Source: Zopfochytrium polystomum
Taxonomy: Eukaryota; Chytridiomycota; Chytridiomycetes; Chytridiales; Chytridiaceae
NCBI GenBank assembly: GCA_025765615.1
Contig: JAIVFJ010000002.1
Span: 1-64,000 of the forward strand
Direction: 5' to 3'
DNA length: 64,000 bases
A program made the position numbers and the translations under genes. The number at the start of each line of letters is the position of its first letter. The stretch's first letter is position 1. Of the stretch, positions 1 to 10,155 are shown piece by piece. The notes under the pieces were generated by a model that did not search any database, was not told the origin of the DNA, and was given only the letters and a program-made list of their open reading frames with translations.

Positions 1-371
1 ACTGTTTCTTCTCCGCGTCAGCGTCAGTCTTTCGTTGCAGGGTACTCGGCGCTTAAATGGCTGGATAATTTTTCGATTGCTGCTTCCGCTCGCGGATTAT
101 CGCACGTACTCCGCCCGCTCAGGCGGGTTCGCTTTTCTTTCTAATCATTCCCTTTCGCCTTGGCATTATTCCATTGTATGTATTATTGAATATTGGGCGG
201 GCTCAGCACCATTTTTGACACCTTTAAATAAGTCGCCCCCCCCAGCCCCCGCTTCCCCGCAGTTCCCATCTCTCGAGACGCCCCTCGACTCTCGAGACGA
301 CCCCACCCCTCCCACCGGCCAACACCAACCGCAAAATCAAAAAGAAAATCAAGTAGAGGCACCACAGCAAC

Positions 372-1021
372 ATGAAAACCTTCTTCCCGATCGCAGTCGC
401 CTTCGTCCTCTCCGTCGTTGCCGCCCAACGCAGCCCCCGTTGCCGTTCACATCCAAGCTATCGATGAAAAGGACAGCTACGGTGGGCCTTCTGCATCCAA
501 CCTCACCGACCTTTCCGGAACTCTCGTGCCCACCCTGCTGCGTTTTTTCGCTCGCGTTCCCGTATCCCTCCCTGCTCCAACTGACTGAGTGTTTTCATTT
601 TTCTCCGCTGGGCGATTCTTTTGTCACAGGCGATTACTTGCACGGCAAAAATGGTAGGTTCTTCTTCCTTTTTGCAGTGAAGCGTGGGGTGATAGCCTGA
701 ACATCTATGAAACACCTTTTCCCCCCCGTCTCATGTCACAGGTTACAACCCAGGATGGGAGCTCCAGAAAAAGGTGAGTTAATTTAATTTTTTTTTTTTG
801 TTTTCGCATATCGATGGAGCCTCGCTCCACAATGCTAACCAAGCCTGTTTCTTCTGGATGCAATTCCTTGTGTTTCCCCTCTCTCTCCGTCCTTCAAGCG
901 CGATAAACAGAAACAATTGAATGATGCCTACAACAAGAAGCTGGACGAGAGGGAAAAGGAAGAGAAAGCAAGGAAGGCCGCGAGGGCGGCAAGCACGTCG
1001 AAGGGCAAGAAAGGGAAGTAA
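372..1021 (+). pseudogene. small secreted lysine-rich peptide gene with a one-base frame break
   Basis: Four exons (372-481, 630-653, 742-773, 899-1021) join in phase through GT..AG introns. They give about 95 residues if one base is ignored. The ATG at 372 starts a typical signal peptide (MKTFFPIAVAFVLSVVAA). The reading then has to slip forward one base in the run gccc at 423-426 to enter the frame that fits the donor at 482 and all later exons; without the slip a TGA follows at 465. The mature part ends in a charged, lysine/glutamate/alanine-rich tail (LNDAYNKKLDEREKEEKARK). An AATAAA lies just downstream at about 1056. I do not recognise a family. It may be a pseudogene, a sequencing error or a frameshifted gene. 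The first donor is my choice because it restores phase. Confidence 0.4.
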
Positions 1022-2029
1022 TCCTGTGTGGACTGTTTCTGAAATGTACACGCAATAAAGAAATCTTCGGACACCGAACCGCAAGACCGTGCGAGGAAGC
1101 GAGCGAGTGCAAAGCGTACAGCGAAGCCGTGAGGCTGATCACATGGAAAGGCTCGACATCGTCCGCCTCCATGACAAGCAATTGAAGGTTGGCTTCTTCC
1201 CCGACTGGCCTCTCGATCTTGCCGATGCCAAGCCAGCTTTCTGGTGCACCTCTGTCGGCAACCTCACTTGCTCCTCCTACCGCGCTCGCCTAACGTGGGC
1301 TCGTGGCACCCTCAAGCAGCATCTGCTCCTCGACGCAAGACCATCCCCCCCAGCAACCTCGCTCCCACTTCTCGATGGCTGCAAGCCAAGCAGTCTTCCA
1401 CCGACCACTAAATTTGAATACCAAGCCCAGGTAACAAAAGTAGCAGCAGCTTCGGCAAAACTTGCAAGCCAAGTACGCATCGTTTGTCTGCACGCGTGCG
1501 AGCGGTGATGGCCTTCAATCAGGGCGATGCGTCCAAACGACCCACCAGCTGCTAGGAATAGTCATGTAAGGAGATTGTACCGGCAGGGAAAGTCTTCATA
1601 CGCCTTGAACAAAATCAAAAAGGGAACGGCTACATTCAGGTGGTTGCGCCTGGCGCCTTCCCTACAAGATGAGAATCTAGGCAAGTCATTGGAATGAGTG
1701 CTGTCGTAAAACCCACTTTCAAAGGGCGCTCGTCCCAGTCCACGAATTGACCCCCAGTCTACCCCGTGACAGGGGGTGACTATACTGACTGGAAATGCTG
1801 CTTTGTCGCCACAAATACTCATCATGTCAGGTATCTAGAGGTCCTAACACTTGAAACCACTGATATCGATGGTCCTCTTTAAGCCAAATTGAACCGCACT
1901 TCTTGATTGGCTGGTTTGACTTTCATGTGGAAACTTGTTACATGACAATTCCTAGCTCTTGAGAGGGGTTTTCCACCTGACAAAAACCTTTGTTGTCCCG
2001 CCGCTTGTGATTCCGCACAATGCAACATG
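1022..2029. other. intergenic stretch with no supported gene
   Basis: A 139-codon open frame lies at 1089-1508 on the plus strand, but its composition is not protein-like and it has no recognisable motif. The part from about 1800 onward is probably the decayed continuation of the copia integrase fragment to its right. I see no RNA gene here. Confidence 0.4.
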
Positions 2030-2587
2030 GGAGGCTTTTGTAGGTGTGCGTTTGTGTGGAAAGGCAGCGTGCAAATTCCTCAGCACCAACTGACCACTAT
2101 GAAAACTGTGTGTCGCGCAGTGCCCGTTCCTGGGAATCTACAAATAGTGTTTGACAAGTGGGGAAGAGTTGCTCTTCAAAATCAATGTGTTCAATTCTGC
2201 TGTGCGAGCGACAGTGTTCACCGAAGTGTAGCGTGTAGTGTGGTTGACAACAACTTCAAAGTAGTTGAAGCTGTCAAGAGAACATGTAATGATCTTGCCA
2301 GTTTTGTTGGTACACAGTATCTGCAGCCGAGCAAAATCAAAATGAGGCTTGGCCATGAGGTGTTGCCAGCGCATCTTTGCCATATCGCAAATGATGCAGG
2401 ACTTGGGTGTTGTTGGTGGTGGAGTAGGAGCACTGTCAACATCATGTGTTGCGTACTTGCTCTCAGTGGATGTAGCCAAAACGCCGGTGCCAGAGGTTGC
2501 ATGCAGTTGCTGGTGATGCATAGGCAATGGGATCCACTGAAATTGTCCTCTGCACAGTTGGGTGCTGGACTGGGATGAGACAGTAGA
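2030..2587 (-). pseudogene. Ty1/copia GAG-pre-integrase and integrase fragment (decayed)
   Basis: Read on the minus strand from 2587 downward, the frames contain a GAG-pre-integrase signature (ACNLWHRRFGYIH). In another frame follows an integrase zinc-finger half (CIICDMAKM) and the start of the integrase core (SFNYFEVVVNHTTRY). These are hallmarks of Ty1/copia polyproteins. The reading frame shifts between the two halves, and stops appear before any catalytic D,D35E core is complete, so it is dead. The fragment abuts the left LTR of the gypsy element at 2588. It is not the continuation of the copia reverse-transcriptase piece on the other side of that element, because the domain order is wrong. 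Confidence 0.65.
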
Positions 2588-2941
2588 TGTCAGGAACAGG
2601 GCAGGACAGGACAAGGCAGACAAGGAACTGAGAGGAGTGACGATTGTATTGGAAACAATAATTCACTTGAGGGATGGGACAGGTCCCCCATCCCCCCTTT
2701 TATACCTATTGAGAGTCTTCCTTGTCAAGACTCAAAGAAAGTTCCAGAAAGAGCAATTAGTAATACAATGATACCAATGATACCAATGACAACAAGACAA
2801 GTCAGGAAAGCAAATAAGGTTCCAGAAGGTTCCACAAGGTTCCATGAAGGAATGTTCTAGAATGTTCCAGAAGGTTCCAGAAGGTTCCATGAAGGAATGT
2901 TCTAGAAGGTTCCAGAGGTTTCCAGAGGGTGATTCATAACA
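2588..2941 (-). repeat. 3' LTR of the gypsy element
   Basis: This 354-base LTR starts tgtcagg and ends ttcataaca on the plus strand. It matches 7579-7901 closely. It contains a run of imperfect decamers of the type aaggttccag and is about 31 bases longer than its partner, mainly from extra decamer copies at 2815-2905. Confidence 0.92.
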
Positions 2942-2957
2942 TCATCTCCCCCTTTTA
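2942..2957 (-). other. polypurine tract of the gypsy element
   Basis: On the minus strand the bases immediately before the 3' LTR read aaaagggggagatga. This is the usual primer site for plus-strand DNA synthesis and fixes the orientation of the element. Confidence 0.75.
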
Positions 2958-5900
2958 GGCCTCTTCTGCAACTTGGTGGGGTACCTGGTCTTGAACTTGA
3001 GCAGAAGGTCTTGGCAGTGAGTGAGGTTTGACTCAGGTTCCCAGGTGTTGTCAGCATCTGAGTAACCTTTCCACTTAACAAGGAACTTGAGTGTCCTTCC
3101 AAACCACTTGGCATCCAAGATTTGTTCAACCTCAAATTCCTCTTCACCTTCTACCTCAACTGGAGGAGGAGGAGGAACAACTCTGCCTGGAATGGAATTG
3201 GCCACAAACTTCTCCAAAAGGCTGACATGGAAAACTGGGTGGATCTTCATGGATGCAGGGAGATCCAGCTTGAAGGTGACTGGATTGATTTGCTCCAAGA
3301 TCTTGAAAGGCCCAACTTGAGGTTGTCTAGCTTGGGACTTGGTCTTTTGGTCTGCAAGTTCTTCCTCAGAAGCCAAACTTGCTGACCCACAGCAAGGTCA
3401 TGGTCCATTCTGTGAGTGTTGGCGAATCTTGAGGCATCTTCTTGGGCTTGCTTCAGGGTGGAGTCCAGGAAGGTGCTGATGATCTTGAGCTTATGCAAGT
3501 GTGAAGCCACAGCAGGAGCTTGGACATTGGATAGGGTCTCTTGTCCCAGAAGATCTCCTCTTGGATTGAAGCCATAGGTTGCAAAGAAAGGAGATAGCTG
3601 GGTGCTTGAGTGGAGAGAATTGTTGAGAGCAAATTCTGCCAGCGGAAGGAGGGTGGGCCAATCATCCTGTTGATAGCTGACATAGCACCTCAAATACTGC
3701 TCCAGAGTCTGGTTTGTTCTTTCTGTTTGTCCATCAGTTTAAGGGTGATAAGCAGTTGACAGTTGAGACTTGATTCCAAGGGCTGCTGTGAGTGCTTTCC
3801 AAAATTGAGATCTGAACTGAGGTCCTCTGTCACTGATGATTGACTGAGGCAGCCCATGGAGCCTGAATATGTGCTGCAAAAACAGGTCTGCTGTTCCTTG
3901 TGCATCTATATTCTCAGTGCAGGGGATAAAATGGGCCAACTTTGTCCTTCTGCAGATGACAACAAGGATAGAGTCAAATCCATGGGATGGGGGCAGTTTC
4001 ACAATGAAGTCCATGGATATTGATGACCAAGGGCTGATGGCAATTGGGAGGGGCTCCAGAAGTCCATAGGGCTTTTGTCTGCTGGAGTTTCTTTGACAGG
4101 TTTCACAGCTGCTGACATAGTTCTTGATGTACTTCCTCATGCCTGGCCAGTGGAAGTCTCTGGAAACAAGCTCATATGTCTTGTGCTCTCCTGGGTGTCC
4201 AGCTGTTGCTGCATCATGCCTTGTCTTGAGTATCTCAAGTTTTTCCTCCTCTTGGCTGATTTGAATCTTGTGAGGCTTGGGGTCCTTGGAAATAGCATGG
4301 AAGCAATGAAAGGTGTGTCTTGGATGGTGGGGTGAAACCATCTCCCCCTTCAGGTGCAAGGTCTGTTCTTCTTGACAGGGCATCAGCCACAGTGTTAAGG
4401 TGGCCAGGAGAATAGCACAGCTTAAAGTCATACTCAGAGAGCAGTTCAGCCCACCTGGCATGCCTCTGCTTGAGCAACCTCCTTGCCCTGAAGAAGGTGA
4501 GGTTCTTGTGATCAGAATAGACAGAGATGCCTTTAGAACCAGCCAAGTAGTGTCTCCAGAATTTGAATGCTTCCACAATTGCAAGCAACTCCTTGTCATG
4601 GACTGTGTAGTCACACTCAGCACTGTTCAGCTTCCTGGAGTAATATGCCACTGGATGCAGAGGAGCAGAGGGGTCCTGAGAGCTTGGCTGGGACAGAACA
4701 GCACTGAGGGCATAGTCTGAGGCATCAGTTTCCAAGGTGAAGGGAAGCAAGGGATCCACATGCTTAAGGAGTGATGCACTTGTGGTTGCTGTCTTAAGAG
4801 CTAGCCAGGCTTGCTCTGCTGCTGGGGTCCATTCAAACTTGGTGGTCTTCTTGGTGAGATCAGTGAGAGGCTTGGCTATGGCAGAATAGTTGGCAATGAA
4901 GGTTCTGTAGAAGTTGCAAAACCCAAGGAAGCTTTGAACATCCTTGATGGAATTTGGAGCCTTCCATTCAAGAATAGTTTGGATCTTGTCTGGTGCCATG
5001 GAGATCCCTTTGTCAGACACAATGAACCCAAAAACTCAATGGAGGTCTTGTGGAATTCACACTTCTCCAGCTTTGCATAGAGGTGATGCTGTCTGAGTCT
5101 CTCCAAGACAGTCTTGACATGTCCCATATGGCTTGCAGTGTCGGACGAAAATACCAGGATATCATCCAGGTAGACAATGACAAAAAGGTCCAGAATATCC
5201 CTGAAGATGTCATTCATCATGCCTTGGAAAATAGCTGGAGCATTGGTAAGTCCAAAGGGCATGACCAAGTACTCAAAGTGACCGTATTTGCATCTGAAGG
5301 CAGACTTCCATTGATCCTGGGGTTTAATTCTGACCAAATTGTAGGCACCTCTGAGGTCAATCTTGGAAAATATCCTTGCATTGCTCAGTTTGTCCAGTAA
5401 TTCAGAGATGAGAGGCAGTGGATAGCGGTTCTTGACTGTCATCTCATTGAGATCTCTGTAGTCCACGCAGGGTCTCAGCCCCCCATCCTTCTTCTTGACA
5501 AAAAAGATGGCAGCTCCAGCTGGTGACTTGGAAGGTTGGATGAATCCCTTGTTCAGCATTTCTTCAATGTATTCTTGGAGGGCCTTGGCTTCTGGTGGAG
5601 AGAGGTGGTACAGTGGCTTGAAAGGTGGGCTGCAAGTTTCATCCTTGAGTGGGATTTCACAGTCATAAGGCCTCTGAGCTGGTAGCAGGTCTGCCTTGGT
5701 CTTGGAAAACACATCAGCATAAGGGAGATATTCTTTTGGTAGCTTGGATGCCAGCAAAAGGTCTGATGGGTCCAGGTTGCCGTGCTCTTCAGCAGTGGGG
5801 CATGAATTCTTGACTGGGAACTGTGATTCTTGAATCTTTGACTGAGAGTTCTGTTCTTGGCAAAGGCTGTGAGCTGTGGAACTTGAATCTTGAATGTGGA

Positions 5901-6699
5901 CTGTGAACTGTGGTACTTGAATCTTTGACTGTGGGTTCTGTGAACTAGAGTCTTGGTCATGACTGTGAGCTCTATGAGCTCTACTTGAATCTTGACTGTG
6001 AACTGTGAACTGTGGAACTGGAGTCTTGGCTGGGATTTGGGAACTGCAGGGTGACACTGGAGTTGTCTTTGGTGGTTGACCTTTAATACCTGGCTGTGAA
6101 CCTTGAATCAAGGACTTGCGAACATGAGACTTGGAGGCTTCACTTGAGTTTTGGGTGGCTGTTCCAATTGGTGGAGGTTGGACTTGACCAGTGACCCAAT
6201 CAATGGCAGGGTTCTGGGCTTGCAGCCATGGTAATCCCAGGATGACAGAGAATGTGGGTGAGCCAAGATCCAATACTTCCAGGTTGACCATGGATGGTGG
6301 AAAGTCTTGGATGTGGAGGTTTAGCTTGGTTTCATGGCTGATTTCCTTGAACAGAGCATGATTGGCAAAGTGGACCTTGAGGGGTGTGGATTTCTTGATG
6401 GTGGGAATGGCACAAGACTTGGCAAGGGTGGCATCAATGATGTTGCAGGATGATCCAGAGTCTATAAGGGCCTTGGTTGTGATGGTTGACTTGGGTGAGA
6501 GTTGAATCTTGACATCCATGGTGAGTTGGTGGAGCTTGGAATCTGAGGTGTTTGTGTTGCTGGTGGTGGTGATGAAACAGGGGCTGGTTGGAGGAGGGTC
6601 CAGGGAATTGCCCATCAGTGAGCCTGGACCTGGGAGTTTGGGTGCTTCTTCCTTGGGCAGTCCTTGACAGCGTGTTCCTTGGAGCCACAGTAGAAACAC
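2942..6699 (-). pseudogene. gypsy pol: protease, RT, RNase H, integrase, chromodomain (broken)
   Basis: The frame opens at 6699, overlapping gag by about 85 bases in the -1 frame. The aspartic protease motif is ALIDSGSS (about 6465). Reverse transcriptase has KIDLRGAYN and the catalytic YLDD (about 5175). RNase H follows with ETDASDYALS and DALSRR. Integrase has the HHCC region (SSCETC) and the core residues SMDF and SDRGPQF. The far end is a chromodomain ([17 protein letters not shown], about 3050). Breaks seen: a missing T near 5025 after EFLG, a frame change in the RNase H-integrase linker near 4330, a TAA at 3739 where the family has Gln (YHP-stop-TDGQTE), and a shift near 3340. A second purine tract resembling the 3' PPT lies at about 4338-4352. 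Confidence 0.9.
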
Positions 6700-7538
6700 A
6701 GTCCCTGCTGGGCCCTCCTTGTTTTTTCCTCTTGGCTCAGAGGACCCTTAGGAAGTGTCTCAACTGCATCCACTTGCATGGGTTCAGGAACTGTAAGAGC
6801 TTGAGGGACTGGGGTAGGTCTTGATGTAGTTCCTACTTGTCTTTGCTTCAGCCTCTTGGAGTAGAGTCTGTTGTCAATCTTGATGGCAAGGAGAATGTAC
6901 TCTTCCAAGGTCTGAGGGATGTGCAGAGACTGGGAGAGCATGTCTTGGATAGACTCATGGAGACCATCATGGTACAGCTCCATCAGAGCTGCATCATTGT
7001 ATCCAGAGTCTCTGGCTAGTTGCTTGAATTGGTTGGTGTAGGCCACACAAGATTGCTTTCCTTGCTTGATATGCTTGAGCTTGGATCTTGCTGTCCAAGA
7101 TGCGTAGGGGTCACCAAAGGTAGCCTCCAGCCCTTCCCAGAGCTCTTGCAGGGTGGTGGGTGTGCTTGGGAGAGACTGGTACCATGATTGAGCTTGACCA
7201 GACAGGAGGGTGCTTGTGAAAAGAACCTTGACTTGCTCACTGGGAAATCTTGAAGGTTGGAGAAGGATGACATTCTCCACAGTGGCCATAAAGTTCCTGA
7301 GGTCTTTGGCCAGCCCAGTGAACTTGTCAGGGCTGGGAACCTTGGGCTCTCTTGCTTGGTTGGCTTGGGGCAGGGGAAGAGCTTGATGTTCTTTTTGGTG
7401 AAGTTGTTGTTGAAGCTGGTGCTGCTGGTGAAGGACTTGTTCTTGAAGTTGATGTGTCTGTCTTGAAAGGGCTTGTAATTGGTCCATCAAGGCTTGGAAG
7501 GCAGTTGCATCAGGGAAGGTGTTGTTTGGGTCAGACAT
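6615..7538 (-). CDS. gypsy Gag polyprotein
   Basis: This is an intact 307-residue frame starting 41 bases inside the 5' LTR. The N-terminus is a Gln-rich coiled-coil-like stretch (residues about 15-55). The middle is a typical retrotransposon capsid region with LSGQAQSWYQSL and FKQLARDSGYN. The C-terminus carries one CCHC zinc knuckle (CFYCGSKEHAVKDC). The pol frame begins within the last 85 bases in the -1 frame, so expression of pol would need a frame change. Gag is the only part of the element still fully open. Confidence 0.88.
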   Translation of the reverse strand: MSDPNNTFPDATAFQALMDQLQALSRQTHQLQEQVLHQQHQLQQQLHQKEHQALPLPQANQAREPKVPSPDKFTGLAKDLRNFMATVENVILLQPSRFPSEQVKVLFTSTLLSGQAQSWYQSLPSTPTTLQELWEGLEATFGDPYASWTARSKLKHIKQGKQSCVAYTNQFKQLARDSGYNDAALMELYHDGLHESIQDMLSQSLHIPQTLEEYILLAIKIDNRLYSKRLKQRQVGTTSRPTPVPQALTVPEPMQVDAVETLPKGPLSQEEKTRRAQQGLCFYCGSKEHAVKDCPRKKHPNSQVQAH

Positions 7539-7578
7539 GATGGCAGAGAGTAGTAGGAGAGGGTGAAGTGAATTATGA

Positions 7579-7901
7579 TGTCAGGAACATGGCAGGACAA
7601 GGCAAGGCATGGCAGACAAGGAACTGAGAGGAGTGATGATTGTATTGGAAACAATAATTCACTTGAGGGATGGGACAGGTCCCCCATCCCCCTTTTATAC
7701 CTTTTGAGAGTGTTCCTTGTCAAGACTCAAAGAAAGTTCCAGAAAGAGCAATTAGTAATACAATGATACCAATGATACCAATGACAACAAGACAAGTCAG
7801 GAAAGCAAAGAAGGTTCCAGAAGGTTCCAGAAGGTTCCAGAAGGTTCCATGAAGGAATGTTCTAGAAGGTTCCAGAGGTTTCCAGAGGGTGATTCATAAC
7901 A
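7579..7901 (-). repeat. 5' LTR of the gypsy element
   Basis: This 323-base LTR is a direct repeat of 2588-2941 with the same TG...CA ends. It has fewer copies of the aaggttccag decamer near 7800-7880. On the minus strand the bases after the LTR (tcataattcacttcacc) are not a recognisable tRNA-primer match. Confidence 0.92.
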
Positions 7902-8600
7902 AGTTGGATGGCCTGGATCTGGACGACAGTAGAAAAGGTGTCTGTGTAGTCAATGCCTTCGTGTTGGGTGTTTCCACATGCGACAAGGCGAGCTTTCCAT
8001 CGCTTCAGCCAGCCAAATTGAGGTTGTAGGCATAAACCCATTTGCAGAACATTGCGCGTTCGCCAGGAGGAAGAACTGCCCATTCCCAGACCTTGTGCTC
8101 GTCCATGAGAGAGTGAAGCTCCTCAAGCTCAGATGCAGTCCATTCTTTGTTATAGTCTGATGCGTGGGCTTCCTTGTGGGAACGTGGCAATGGTGGGAGT
8201 TGTGATTGGTGGATTGGTTCTTTAGGGAAGCGCTTTGGGAAGCGTGGTTCTGGTTTAGCTGATGCAAGGTAGAGTTGCAAGAGATGGCGAGTGATTGTTT
8301 GATTTGCAAGTAGCTTGCAAAGTCCAGTTGGTGCATCTTTGATGTTGACAGTGACAGATGGTGGAAGTGGTGATTCAATGACAGGTTCTGGTTCAGTGTT
8401 GATGGATGCTGCTACGCTGTCTGCTGTTGGAGCTAGGCTCTCTTCAGGTTCGTCTTCATCTTCACCCAGGACGACAGCAAATGTGTCAGGGTTCCAACCA
8501 TAGTCGTCACTGTCATTATCGTCTTCCATATCTTGGGGAAGAGTTAAAGGTTGATTTGAGGTGTTTGTTGATGATGATCCATCTGGCTCACAAAGGTGAG
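7902..8600 (-). pseudogene. Ty1/copia integrase-RT linker and RT N-terminus (fragment)
   Basis: The minus-strand frame starting inside this piece has the copia signature at the start of reverse transcriptase (KEWTASELEELHSLMDE, then LPPGERAMFCKWVYAYN). In a shifted frame follows WKARLVACGNTQHEGIDYTDTFS. Upstream is the acidic, serine-rich linker usual between integrase and RT. The piece is cut off at 7902 by the gypsy LTR, just after the first RT motif, and the catalytic YVDD region is absent. The left side of the gypsy element does not resume at RT. Confidence 0.75.
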
Positions 8601-9984
8601 GGTAGTGAGAGATGGTACACACCCGGGTGTGTACATGGTCCCTTCGTGGGGCTCCTCTTAAGGGGCTGTGGGTGGGGAATGCAGCTGGCCCCACCAGCGA
8701 CTGTGTGACATTGCTGGCTCTGTGTTGGAGTGAGGATCCCTGGCACTTGCCCTCTGCGACGACGGTGGTGGTGGTGGCGACGACGACGGCGTCGTCGTCC
8801 CCAACCTTCCCGTCCCTGTGAGGGTGTTGGTGGCTGCGCCTGGTGCAGCCCCCGACACCTGAGAGTTCGATCTACAAGTGCCTGCCTCCGTCCTATTGCT
8901 GTGAGGGTGAGATGTGTGAGTACAAGTGCGATGCGATAAAGCCCATTGGTCAAGTGAGCGTGCTGACGCAGCCCGGTGGGGTGCGTGTTTGATTGCAGGT
9001 GTTTCTGCTTGTGAGTTCCCTGCTGGCGACCTTCTGACCCCTACATAGTCGACTCCCTTCGCTCTCTCCCCCCGTCGCTGGCAACAACAAGGGCTCCTGC
9101 AGCACCGTCCGCGACGAGGGGCACTAGGTCGCGCCCTGTCTGTCCTGTCGCTATTAACCACTCCTGTTGTATTTGAGATTAGGTTCCTGAGATAAAAACC
9201 CCCGTTTCCCTCTTCTCTCTCTTTATTCTGCAGTTGTGTTGCGCCCTCAGGAGTGCCCTTCCGTTTCCCCTCACATCAGCCTGCAGCCACGCGAGTAATC
9301 GGTGCTCCGGCACCTTCAGAGGATTGTCCCTCTGAATGTTCATTCTTTGTGTTTGAGACCCCTGTTAGGCAGATCAGTAGGGATACTTCGTGGACTAGGC
9401 AAGTAGTAGGGTTGAAACACCCCCTAGACAACAGCCCAATAACGTTAGTTTTAGCCTATTATTTTTTGCTTTCCCTCACTCTAGGGCCCAGATCCCAGGG
9501 TCAAAGGAGTGAGTATAGTCTCACAGATTTGAAATGCTCCTGAAGATTTCAAATCATTTTCCCTCTCTGTGGGGAGACCAGTTGCTTGCAGACACGGCTC
9601 CACACAGAGCTTGGTTTATTTGAAATTGCTCTGAATATTTCAAATCACTGTCCCTCTGTGGGAAGGGGTTTACAACACCTCCCCAGAGCAAAGTCCTGTC
9701 TGAAGCAGGTTGCAACTTGTTCAGATAGGCAAAACAGGAAAACTTTTCAACCTCCCTGCAGGAGTATAAATTGGGCAGAGTTTTCTTATTGAAAAAAAAG
9801 GCACTCTCACTCCAATTGCCAGTCCCTGTCAAAAACAAGCTCTCTTTACCCACTTGCCCTTGGTTGCGTGCTACACTTGCTCCCTTGTACAAGTTCTCGA
9901 TTCAAGCCTCAGTTCCTCGACCCTTCCACCTTCTTGCAACGCCGCCTCCACGCACAACGTTACCTTCTACACTGCAACTTCAAC
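8601..9984. other. repeat-derived region without a supported gene
   Basis: No frame here has recognisable protein motifs. It holds a 20-base perfect palindrome (8615-8634), a purine/pyrimidine simple-sequence patch (8765-8800) and a TATA-like tgagataaaaac (about 9189). Two spaced hairpins lie at 9526-9645. The position between two transposon remnants suggests decayed transposon DNA. Confidence 0.35.
9526..9645. repeat. two tandem hairpin units
   Basis: At 9526-9555 the arms gatttgaaat and atttcaaatc flank a 10-base loop. At 9618-9645 the arms atttgaaat and atttcaaat again flank a 10-base loop. The bases after each hairpin are also similar (ccctctctgtgggg, ccctctgtgggaag), so this is an imperfect tandem duplication about 92 bases apart. 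Confidence 0.7.
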
Positions 9985-10155
9985 ACAGGTCCCCCATCCC
10001 CTTTTTATACCTTTTTAGAGTCTTCCTTGTCAGACTCAAAGAAAGTTCCGGAAAGAACAATTGGTAATACAGTGAGATCAATGATACCAATGACAACAAG
10101 ACAAGTCAGGAAAGCAAAGAAGGTTCCAGAAGTTTCCAGAGGGTGATTCATAACA
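9985..10155 (-). repeat. truncated third copy of the gypsy LTR
   Basis: The sequence matches the last half of the two LTRs, from caggtccccc to ttcataaca, in the same orientation. The first 100 or so bases are missing, and the decamer array is shortened to one or two units. There is no internal element sequence beside it. It directly joins the coding remnant that begins at 10156. Confidence 0.88.

Larger units (their letters stand above)
2588..7901 (-). mobile_element. Ty3/gypsy chromovirus LTR retrotransposon (decayed)
   Basis: The 5.3-kb element is bounded by two direct LTRs (2588-2941 and 7579-7901), each TG...CA. On the minus strand the order is gag, protease, reverse transcriptase, RNase H, integrase, chromodomain, which is the chromovirus order. 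The polypurine tract sits next to the left LTR, confirming minus orientation. Pol carries at least three frame shifts and one in-frame stop, so the copy is not autonomous. The five bases outside the two LTRs (gtaga and agttg) do not match, so no target-site duplication is visible. The flanks are unrelated pieces of copia sequence. Classification is secure from domain content; dating is not possible here. Confidence 0.95.

Noticed and set aside
414..433. A tiny intron (gt...ag, 20 bases) that would repair the first gene
   Set aside because: Too short for spliceosomal splicing; other introns here are at least about 45 bases.
1089..1508. 139-codon open frame downstream of the secreted peptide gene
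   Set aside because: No protein-like composition, splice partner or motif.
7540..7578. A tRNA primer-binding site next to the 5' LTR
   Set aside because: The bases after the LTR do not match any tRNA 3' end that I recognise; the six-base match to the LTR start is too weak to claim self-priming.
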